From positions 1 to 15,837 of the forward strand of contig CAYOJD010000080.1 of NCBI GenBank assembly GCA_964404205.1: a stretch of 15,837 bases of DNA, in the 5' to 3' direction. Origin of the DNA: CAZWBR01 sp964404205. Its GTDB lineage: Bacteria > Bacteroidota > Bacteroidia > Bacteroidales > Prolixibacteraceae. The notes beneath the pieces are model-generated. The model made no database searches, was not told the DNA's origin, and saw only the letters and a list, made by a program, of their open reading frames with translations. Position numbers and translations under genes: made by a program. This document shows, piece by piece, positions 7,142 to 12,855 of the stretch. Numbering within the stretch: position 1 is the first letter of the stretch; each line of letters opens with the position of its first letter.

Positions 7142-8393
7142 CGTTTAGCGGTAAGGTTATTGTAAATGTAGTCCCATTTCCGACACTGCTCTCTACTTTT
7201 ACACTTCCGCGATAAAGATTGGCAATCTTTTTCACGCAGGTAAGTCCGAGGCCAAAACCCTTTATGTTGTGCAGGTCGCCGGTCGATACCCGGTAGTATT
7301 TATCGAAAATAGCATTCAGTTCGCTTTGCGGAATCCCGATACCATTGTCACCCACAGTTATAATCAGGTTGTTTCCTCTGTTTTGAGTTGAAATAACAAC
7401 AACCGGTGACCCGTTATTGTATTTCAAAGCATTGTCTATCAAATTTGAGAGCATTGTCGAGATATGGCCTTTTTCGCTCATCAGATGGTGTTTTTCAGCC
7501 TGTGCATCGACGGTTAATTGGCCATCGCGTTCGTCGAACCTGAACTTAAACTGACAGGAAAGCTGATGAATCTCTTCGTGGATATCAACCGGGAGTAGTG
7601 CTCCGGTTTGCTGGCCAATACCCGATACACTCAGGAGATCTTCGACATTTCGCTCCATTTTTTGGCTTTCGTAGAGAATTATCCCGCTGTATTCCTCAAT
7701 CCTGCTGTTGGGTTTTTGTTTGCGTATCAGGTTCGATGCCAGCATAATATTGGCTATAGGAGTCTGAAATTCATGCACCATGTTGTTGATGAAATCGGCT
7801 GTACGGCGTGCCATTGCCCTTTCGCGCAGGAACATCCGCAAAGTTACCACGAATGAAGCGGCAACGAAAAGGATAAATAAAAGCGAAACAATAAACCATC
7901 CCTTCATCTGCGCCAGCAAAAAATCGTTTCGGCCAGGAAACCGCATATAGAGCTTTATCCCATCTTTCTCTGTAAAGCCTTGAACATGCTGGCGGTAACA
8001 CTTCGACGAAAAGAGCCTGTGTTTACGCGAGTCGGACAGCGAGTCGCCTATCGAGAAGTTATAATCGAGTTCAATGTTGTTTTTTTGCAGGTTAACCCTG
8101 ATGATGCTGTCTATCTCATGAATTTTGTCGTGTTTTGATGACATCGGGCACTCACGTCCGCAGATATAGTCGTTCATGATATTGCACGATGAAGCCCTTT
8201 TGCTGATTTCGTCGCTGATGTTAATCATAACGTGCGACACCCGATGGTTAAAGTTCTGCTCCTCGAGGCGGGCTGCTTTCAGAATCCACGATACCTGAAT
8301 GGCTATCAGCATAATAAGCGACAGGAAGGTTAATCCGGCCAACAGACCCTCTCGCTCTATTTTTTTGAGTTTTATCATTTTAGCCCGAAACAT
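7122..8393 (-). CDS. Membrane sensor histidine kinase with Cys-containing periplasmic domain
   Basis: The kinase has 423 residues. Two membrane helices (about 17-37 and 165-187) enclose a periplasmic sensor of about 125 residues. The cytoplasmic part has the dimerisation/phospho-acceptor helix with H207 (FINNMVHEFQTPIANI), an N box (LSNLIDNALKY, N321), a G1 box (DNGIGI, 349-354) and a G2 box (GFGLGL, 379-384). It autophosphorylates and passes the phosphate to the overlapping response regulator. The sensor domain contains four cysteines, C70, C78, C82 and C132, which could bind metal or form disulfides in the periplasm; this is an inference from their placement. An alternative start is M6. The gene is divergent from a secreted Lys/Cys-rich peptide gene, with 190 bases between the two start codons. 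Confidence 0.92.
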   Translation of the reverse strand: MFRAKMIKLKKIEREGLLAGLTFLSLIMLIAIQVSWILKAARLEEQNFNHRVSHVMINISDEISKRASSCNIMNDYICGRECPMSSKHDKIHEIDSIIRVNLQKNNIELDYNFSIGDSLSDSRKHRLFSSKCYRQHVQGFTEKDGIKLYMRFPGRNDFLLAQMKGWFIVSLLFILFVAASFVVTLRMFLRERAMARRTADFINNMVHEFQTPIANIMLASNLIRKQKPNSRIEEYSGIILYESQKMERNVEDLLSVSGIGQQTGALLPVDIHEEIHQLSCQFKFRFDERDGQLTVDAQAEKHHLMSEKGHISTMLSNLIDNALKYNNGSPVVVISTQNRGNNLIITVGDNGIGIPQSELNAIFDKYYRVSTGDLHNIKGFGLGLTCVKKIANLYRGSVKVESSVGNGTTFTITLPLNDEQGKN

Positions 8394-8442
8394 TTATAGC
8401 CGAAAAGCGTAATTACAATTGTCGAAACAAAACTTAATGGTT

Positions 8443-8450
8443 CAAAAGTA
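8443..8450 (-). promoter_or_regulatory. -7 element of the sensor kinase operon
   Basis: Read on the - strand this is TACTTTTG, a full match to TAnnTTTG. It lies 50 bases before the kinase start codon. No good TTG is found 19 to 21 bases upstream, which fits a promoter that needs an activator or is weak. Confidence 0.4.
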
Positions 8451-8476
8451 ATAAGAAGTTAAATCGAAAATCAGTT

Positions 8477-8502
8477 TTAACAAATCATTAACAGCATTAA
8501 GT
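8477..8502. promoter_or_regulatory. TTAACA direct repeats, candidate response-regulator site
   Basis: TTAACA at 8477-8482 recurs exactly one helical turn later at 8488-8493, and a related TTAAGT follows at 8497-8502. OmpR-family regulators typically bind direct repeats spaced 10 to 11 bp apart. The site is central in the divergent spacer and ends about 34 bases upstream of the -7 element of the Cys-rich gene, a usual position for an activator. The assignment to the neighbouring regulator is inferred. Confidence 0.35.
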
Positions 8503-8535
8503 CAAATAATTATGGCAACGAATGGAAAAGATTCC

Positions 8536-8543
8536 TATTTTTG
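8536..8543 (+). promoter_or_regulatory. -7 element of the small Cys-rich gene
   Basis: TATTTTTG matches TAnnTTTG and predicts a transcript start near 8550, giving a leader of about 34 bases that is A-rich just before the ATG. A clear -33 TTG is missing, consistent with control by an activator such as the divergent two-component system. Confidence 0.45.
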
Positions 8544-8583
8544 GGATTATATAAACTCTTGTAAACTTTAAAAATATCAGATT

Positions 8584-8814
8584 ATGAAAAAGTCAATCAT
8601 TTTAGCAGTAGCATTTGTATTCGCATTGGCCGTTTGTGCCCCTGTTGCATCAGTTGCACAGGAACCCGTGAAAAAAGAACAGAGTGCAGAGAAACCTGCC
8701 GATAAAAAATCGGATAAAAAAGAAGGTTGCTGCAAAGACAAAGAAAAAGCTTGTGCCGACAAAAAAGAGGGCGCTGGCTGTTGCAAAGAGAAAAAAGATG
8801 CAGAAAAGAAATAA
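8584..8814 (+). CDS. Small secreted Lys/Cys-rich peptide, possible metal binder
   Basis: This 76-residue protein begins with a clear Sec signal peptide (MKK, a hydrophobic core, then VASVA-Q near residue 25). The mature part of about 51 residues has 17 lysines, 5 cysteines, many Glu/Asp and almost no hydrophobic residues, so it should be unfolded unless it binds something. The cysteines come as C49-C50, C57 and C66-C67. The segment is an internal duplication: DKKEGCCK-plus-KEKA is repeated as DKKEGAGCCKEKK. I recognise no named family. The CC pairs suggest binding of a soft metal such as copper or zinc in the periplasm or outside the cell. It has its own promoter and terminator. It lies opposite a sensor kinase whose sensor domain also carries cysteines, so it may be that system's target. 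Lys/Glu codon runs also fit a linker-like lipid- or wall-interacting peptide; function is unproven. Confidence 0.75.
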   Translation: MKKSIILAVAFVFALAVCAPVASVAQEPVKKEQSAEKPADKKSDKKEGCCKDKEKACADKKEGAGCCKEKKDAEKK

Positions 8815-8841
8815 TCTTTTCGAATCGAATTTATATTCAAT

Positions 8842-8874
8842 AACCCTGGGCTTCAAACCCGGGGTTTTGTTTTT
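8842..8874 (+). terminator. Intrinsic terminator after the small Cys-rich gene
   Basis: AACCCTGGG (8842-8850) pairs with CCCGGGGTT (8858-8866) through nine base pairs, one of them a U-G wobble, around a seven-base loop. TTGTTTTT follows. This isolates the small gene from the hexosaminidase gene downstream. Confidence 0.85.
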
Positions 8875-8907
8875 ATATTCCCCTTTCCACTGTTCCACCT
8901 TTTTTTC

Positions 8908-8915
8908 TACCTTCG
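8908..8915 (+). promoter_or_regulatory. -7-like element of the hexosaminidase gene
   Basis: TACCTTCG is a one-base variant of TAnnTTTG. It would start transcription near 8921, 14 to 20 bases before the candidate start codons. It lies just past the preceding terminator, so the hexosaminidase gene probably has its own promoter. The -33 region is poor. Confidence 0.35.
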
Positions 8916-8934
8916 TGCAGGACAAATTAACTAA

Positions 8935-10512
8935 ATGCAGATGAAACAGAAAATCAACTACCTATTGAAAGCATCACTCGGCGTAGCATTAGCTGCCGTT
9001 GTGGCTTCGTGCGGAAACAAAACAATTGTAACCGACCTTGCCAAAGAGAATCTGATTCCAAAACCGGTTTCAGTAACTGCGACCAACAGCTCGTTCGAGC
9101 TGACAGATAAAACGGATATTTATGTTGCAGGTGGCGATGAAGAATTGATGAAAATCGGACAACTGCTGGCCGACCAGTTAAACCCTGCAACCGGACTGGC
9201 CATTGAGGTCAAAGCTGCTGAACAGGAAGCCCCCAAAGGAAGTATTTTGCTGACACTAACCAACGATGGCGATTTGGGAAATGAAGGATATCAGCTCACC
9301 ATCACCGAAAAACAGGTGAAATTAGAGGCTAACCAGCCTGCCGGTTTGATAAACGGATTGCAGACTATCAGACAGTTGTTGCCGGCTGCCATCGAAATGA
9401 AAAGCACTCAGCAAGGCCCATGGCACTTGGCTACCGGAACCATTCGCGACTATCCCGAATTTGGTTATCGCGGGGCAATGCTCGATGTAGCCCGTCACTT
9501 CTTTGGTGTCGATGATGTGAAGAAATTTATCGATTATATTTCAGCTTACAAAATGAATGTGCTTCACCTGCACCTGTCTGATGATCAGGGATGGCGCATT
9601 GAAATCAAGTCGTGGCCCAATTTGACCGCTCATGGCGGAACTACCCAGGTGGGTGGTGGAGCCGGTGGTTTTTATACCCAGGAACAGTACAGCGATTTGG
9701 TAAAATATGCTGCTGAGCGCAATGTGCTTGTTATCCCCGAAATTGATATGCCCGGACACACCAATGCAGCGCTGGCTTCGTATCCCGAACTGAACTGTAG
9801 CGGCAAAGCAACCGAACTTTATACCGGTACCGAAGTAGGGTTTAGCACACTTTGTACCCAAAACGAGGTTACCTATAAATTTATTGATGATGTTATCCGC
9901 GAACTGGCGGCCATCACTCCCGGTCAATATATTCATGTTGGCGGCGACGACTCGCATGTGACCAAAATTGAAGATTATATCCCGTTCATCAATCGCGTTC
10001 AGGATATTGTTTATGCGCATGGAAAAACGATGATTGGATGGGACGAGGTGGCTCTGGCTACGCTTAAGCCAACTTCGGTAGCACAATTCTGGGCGAAAGA
10101 AGAGAATGCAAAAGCAGCTGTAGCTCAAGGTGCAAAGGTGATTGTTTCTCCGGCAAAGAAAGCCTATCTCGATATGCAGTATGACTCGACTTCAGTTTTT
10201 GGCCTCCACTGGGCTGCTTATATCGAAGTTGACGCAGCTTACAACTGGGATCCTGCAACTTACACTCCCGGGGTTACAAAGGAGAATATTGTTGGAGTAG
10301 AAGCACCGCTTTGGTCAGAAACCATTGCGAAACTTGATGAAGTTGAGTACCTGGTTTTCCCAAGGCTTCCCGGAATCGCTGAAGTAGCCTGGACCAAACC
10401 GGAACTACGCAACTGGGACGAATATAAAGCCCGTCTTGCAGCTCATGGTCCACGCTTTAAAGCTCAGGATATCAATTATTATCCTTCGACGTTGGTTCCC
10501 TGGAAAGAATAA
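8935..10512 (+). CDS. Lipoprotein GH20 beta-N-acetylhexosaminidase
   Basis: The protein has 525 residues and starts at 8935 or, equally well, at M3 (8941). A lipoprotein signal ends in VVAS-C26, so the enzyme is lipid-anchored, probably at the outer membrane or facing the periplasm. A GH20b-type alpha/beta domain (about 38-170) precedes the catalytic barrel (about 175-487), which contains RGAMLDVARHFF, HLHLSDDQGWRIEIKSWP, VIPEIDMPGHTNA, IGWDE and EAPLWSE. GH20 enzymes release terminal GlcNAc or GalNAc by substrate-assisted catalysis using an Asp-Glu pair in the motif HxGGDE. Here the motif reads HVGGDD (D338-D339), so the acid/base Glu is replaced by Asp. Substrates may include chitin or peptidoglycan fragments or glycoprotein glycans. 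The gene stands alone between two terminators. Confidence 0.9.
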   Translation: MQMKQKINYLLKASLGVALAAVVASCGNKTIVTDLAKENLIPKPVSVTATNSSFELTDKTDIYVAGGDEELMKIGQLLADQLNPATGLAIEVKAAEQEAPKGSILLTLTNDGDLGNEGYQLTITEKQVKLEANQPAGLINGLQTIRQLLPAAIEMKSTQQGPWHLATGTIRDYPEFGYRGAMLDVARHFFGVDDVKKFIDYISAYKMNVLHLHLSDDQGWRIEIKSWPNLTAHGGTTQVGGGAGGFYTQEQYSDLVKYAAERNVLVIPEIDMPGHTNAALASYPELNCSGKATELYTGTEVGFSTLCTQNEVTYKFIDDVIRELAAITPGQYIHVGGDDSHVTKIEDYIPFINRVQDIVYAHGKTMIGWDEVALATLKPTSVAQFWAKEENAKAAVAQGAKVIVSPAKKAYLDMQYDSTSVFGLHWAAYIEVDAAYNWDPATYTPGVTKENIVGVEAPLWSETIAKLDEVEYLVFPRLPGIAEVAWTKPELRNWDEYKARLAAHGPRFKAQDINYYPSTLVPWKE

Positions 10513-10529
10513 ACCATACATCAAAGAAG

Positions 10530-10565
10530 AATAACCCCTGTGAAATTTCCACAGGGGTTATTTGT
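10530..10565 (+). terminator. Intrinsic terminator after the hexosaminidase gene
   Basis: AATAACCCCTGTG (10530-10542) pairs perfectly over 13 bp with CACAGGGGTTATT (10550-10562) around a seven-base loop, followed by T-rich sequence. Since the arms end in AATAA/TTATT, it could also work in the - direction. Confidence 0.88.
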
Positions 10566-10678
10566 TTATTTCGCCCGATTCGAAAATGTTAATATTAATA
10601 ATTCGTTAAATTGCCTTCGGCAGAAGTACATTCGCTGTTATCCCTAATTAACTTCGCCCAGTCGTATTTCAGTCTGAT

Positions 10679-11044
10679 ATGTTCAAAAAGATTGCTTATT
10701 GGTTGGTTATCGGGTTTATCCTGATTGTGGTCGATACCCAGGCTTATGCTGAGGTATCGCATCACTATGATGGCCAACAGGCGCAGACAGAATCGAATTA
10801 TTCCATCGATATAGCCCCAGACGACCTTCCTTCGCAAATTAACTTTATTCAACCCTGCGAATTCGAATGCAGGCTTTTTCAGGAAGATCGTAAAATTCAA
10901 CAGAAAACTACCTGTGGCATCCGTTTTATTAGGGTGGCCCAATATCATCGCCAGATTAACCAGACCAACGAAAGGGTTGTTAGCCAGTTGCTGCCCTGTG
11001 ACCTGTTTCATTCACTCACTTTTATCCGCAAAATCCAACGTTGA
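10679..11044 (+). CDS. Possible small secreted protein, hypothetical
   Basis: This 121-codon frame begins with a credible signal peptide (MFKK, a hydrophobic stretch through residue 19, then TQAYA-E near residue 24). The mature part of about 97 residues has four cysteines, including PCEFEC, and a basic, aromatic C-terminus. Codon choice resembles the neighbouring genes. TAACTTCG at 10649-10656 is a -7-like sequence, 22 bases before the ATG. I recognise no family. A 138-codon frame on the opposite strand (10595-11011) competes for the same DNA; it lacks a signal peptide or domain and runs close to the hexosaminidase terminator, so the + frame is preferred. It lies 103 bases upstream of the decarboxylase gamma gene and may be in the same transcript. 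Confidence 0.45.
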   Translation: MFKKIAYWLVIGFILIVVDTQAYAEVSHHYDGQQAQTESNYSIDIAPDDLPSQINFIQPCEFECRLFQEDRKIQQKTTCGIRFIRVAQYHRQINQTNERVVSQLLPCDLFHSLTFIRKIQR

Positions 11045-11147
11045 TTCATTGACCTTCCAATTTGATATCTCCTGTGCCCGGAGCAGGATTGTTGTGCTTT
11101 ATTTCCGGTTTTCCATATTCTAATTACTTATTTTAAATACTTTCATT

Positions 11148-11405
11148 ATGAATGTTTTCAATGAAATCATGTTTATATATGGCATGACTTTTCTTATTTC
11201 AATGTTTGTGGCATTGGTCATTAAAATGTTGGCCAAAACCATCGAAAAGCTACCAGAAGGAGGATTCAGTATTGCTGCAGTCGTTACGGTAGCCGGAAAT
11301 AACATCCGTCAGGCGATGATGCGAAATAAAAAAACAGTCAGCGAGTTCAAAAAAACGGCTGCCGGCTCGAATGACGAACTTTTAAATTTCTATCATGAGC
11401 GGTAA
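11148..11405 (+). CDS. oadG: Na+-pumping decarboxylase gamma subunit (OadG family)
   Basis: The 85-residue protein has one N-terminal membrane helix (about 6-28, following NEIMFIYGMTF) and a polar cytoplasmic tail. This is the size and layout of gamma subunits of oxaloacetate or methylmalonyl-CoA decarboxylases, which hold the soluble carboxyltransferase to the membrane beta subunit. The family is short and diverse, so the call rests largely on the gene overlapping the beta subunit gene by 11 bases, an arrangement implying translational coupling. The start is in an A/T-rich context without a Shine-Dalgarno sequence, as is usual in Bacteroidota. No alpha or biotin-carrier gene adjoins it in this window. 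Confidence 0.75.
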   Translation: MNVFNEIMFIYGMTFLISMFVALVIKMLAKTIEKLPEGGFSIAAVVTVAGNNIRQAMMRNKKTVSEFKKTAAGSNDELLNFYHER

Positions 11406-12606
11406 TGATTTCGGACAACTTTTTCAGGGCGTTTATACCCTGATAACTTCGGAAACTTATATTGCCGTAGCGCGCATCGGACTGATTATCCTCGGTTTGC
11501 TGTTGATTTATCTGGGGAAGAAAGGGGTGCTCGAGCCGTTGCTGATGATACCGATGGGATTGGGGATGGCCACTATCAATGCTTCGTCGATGGTGATGCC
11601 TGATGGCTCACAGGGCAATCTCTTTGTCGACCCGCTGACTACCGACATCAACAAATTGCTCGACCTGTTACAGATCGACTTTTTGCAGCCCATTTATACG
11701 TTCACCTTTAGCAATGGTTTGATAGCCTGCTTTATATTTATGGGCATTGGTTCTATGTTGGATATCAGCTATATTCTGAAAAGGCCATTTACCAGTATGA
11801 TAATTGCCGTATTTGCCGAAATGGGTACCATCCTGACGATTCCGATTGCCATGCTGTTCGGATTAAGTATACAGGATGCCGCCTCAGCTGCAATGGTTGG
11901 CGGAGCCGACGGGCCAATGGTTCTGTTCACTTCGCTAAACCTCTCGAAAGATTTGTTTGTACCCATTACGGTAGTGGCTTATCTCTACCTAGGACTAACA
12001 TATGGTGGTTATCCCTACCTCATCAGGGCATTGATACCTGCCAGGTTAAGAGGAATTAAAATGACGCGCGAAAAAGGCAATACCAAACAGATATCAGGTG
12101 GGGTGAAACTGGGATTTGCGTCAATTCTTTGTGTCGTTCTGTGCCTGCTTTTCCCTGTAGCAGCCCCCCTGTTTTTCTCTTTATTTATTGGAATTGCCAT
12201 TCGCGAGTCGGGCTTAATGCACGTGCAAAATTTTATCGAAGGGCCATTACTCTATGGTTCGACATTCTTTCTGGGAATGTTGCTTGGAATTCTTTGCGAA
12301 GCCCACCTGATTTTAAATCCCAAAATATTGATGCTTCTGGTATTGGGAATCGTTGCCCTATTGCTCTCGGGTGTTGGAGGCATCATGGGAGGTTATTTTC
12401 TCTATTTTGTAAAAAAAGGAAATTACAACCCGGTGATTGGGATTGCAGGCGTAAGTTGCGTTCCAACAACAGCTAAAGTAGCTCAAAAAGAGGTGCATAA
12501 GGTTAATCCACAGTCGATGATCTTGCCTGAAGCTTTAGGTGCCAACATCAGTGGTGTGATTACAACCGCGATTATTACAGGTCTATATATCACATTGTTC
12601 AAATAA
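11395..12606 (+). CDS. oadB: Na+-translocating decarboxylase beta subunit
   Basis: This very hydrophobic protein of 403 residues is the Na+ channel and carboxybiotin decarboxylation subunit of the OadB/MmdB/GcdB family. The signature GGADGP (169-174) contains D172, the counterpart of the essential D203 of Klebsiella OadB. NPVIGIAGVS (345-354) gives N345, G349 and S354, spaced exactly as N373, G377 and S382 of that protein. NASSMVMPDG (62-71) is another conserved patch. Decarboxylation of biotin-bound CO2 here drives Na+ out of the cell. Sequence does not say whether the complex uses oxaloacetate, methylmalonyl-CoA or glutaconyl-CoA. The adjacent mutAB genes favour methylmalonyl-CoA, making propionyl-CoA. 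The partner alpha and biotin subunits must be encoded elsewhere. Confidence 0.92.
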   Translation: MSGNDFGQLFQGVYTLITSETYIAVARIGLIILGLLLIYLGKKGVLEPLLMIPMGLGMATINASSMVMPDGSQGNLFVDPLTTDINKLLDLLQIDFLQPIYTFTFSNGLIACFIFMGIGSMLDISYILKRPFTSMIIAVFAEMGTILTIPIAMLFGLSIQDAASAAMVGGADGPMVLFTSLNLSKDLFVPITVVAYLYLGLTYGGYPYLIRALIPARLRGIKMTREKGNTKQISGGVKLGFASILCVVLCLLFPVAAPLFFSLFIGIAIRESGLMHVQNFIEGPLLYGSTFFLGMLLGILCEAHLILNPKILMLLVLGIVALLLSGVGGIMGGYFLYFVKKGNYNPVIGIAGVSCVPTTAKVAQKEVHKVNPQSMILPEALGANISGVITTAIITGLYITLFK

Positions 12607-12647
12607 TCTTTTCTGTCATCCCCAAATCTCAGGGGTCTTTAGGTTAA

Positions 12648-12678
12648 CCCCCGGTGCATCTGACCGGGGGATTTTTTT
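12648..12678 (+). terminator. Intrinsic terminator after the decarboxylase beta gene
   Basis: CCCCCGGT (12648-12655) pairs with ACCGGGGG (12663-12670) around a seven-base loop, and A plus seven T follow. This separates the decarboxylase genes from mutAB transcriptionally. Confidence 0.9.
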
Positions 12679-12816
12679 GAAATAAAGCTTGTATTCGATA
12701 TCCATTCCCGTATGAACAAAATGCAATACCTTTCCTACAGTAGGGCTGCAATAATGATAATTGTCAGTCTGGGCAAAATTCGCGGCTCTTTTTCAGGTTA
12801 TTAAGTTTTAAACCGT

Positions 12817-12824
12817 TAACTTTG
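12817..12824 (+). promoter_or_regulatory. -7 element of the mutAB operon
   Basis: TAACTTTG is a full match to TAnnTTTG and lies 31 bases before the mutA start codon, predicting a start site near 12830 and a leader of about 25 bases. The -33 region is weak. No cobalamin riboswitch motif is recognised upstream. Confidence 0.55.
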
Positions 12825-12855
12825 CAGCACGATTTTTCTAAATAGTTATTTTATT

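Noticed and set aside
8577..8840. 87-codon - strand frame opposite the small Cys-rich gene
   Set aside because: Its Phe/Ser/Leu-rich text mirrors the Lys/Glu codons of the + frame, which has a real signal peptide, promoter and terminator.
11064..11090. Weak hairpin (TCCTG/CAGGA) between the small ORF and the decarboxylase gamma gene
   Set aside because: Only about five pairs and no convincing T-run, so it is not listed as a terminator.
12713..12804. 30-codon frame between the decarboxylase and mutA
   Set aside because: Too short, no motif, and it ends just before the mutA promoter; chance is the simplest explanation.
12679..12855. Cobalamin riboswitch upstream of mutA
   Set aside because: The region was read for a conserved B12-box-like GCCACTG and a matching fold; neither is seen, and the space between promoter and start codon is only about 25 bases.
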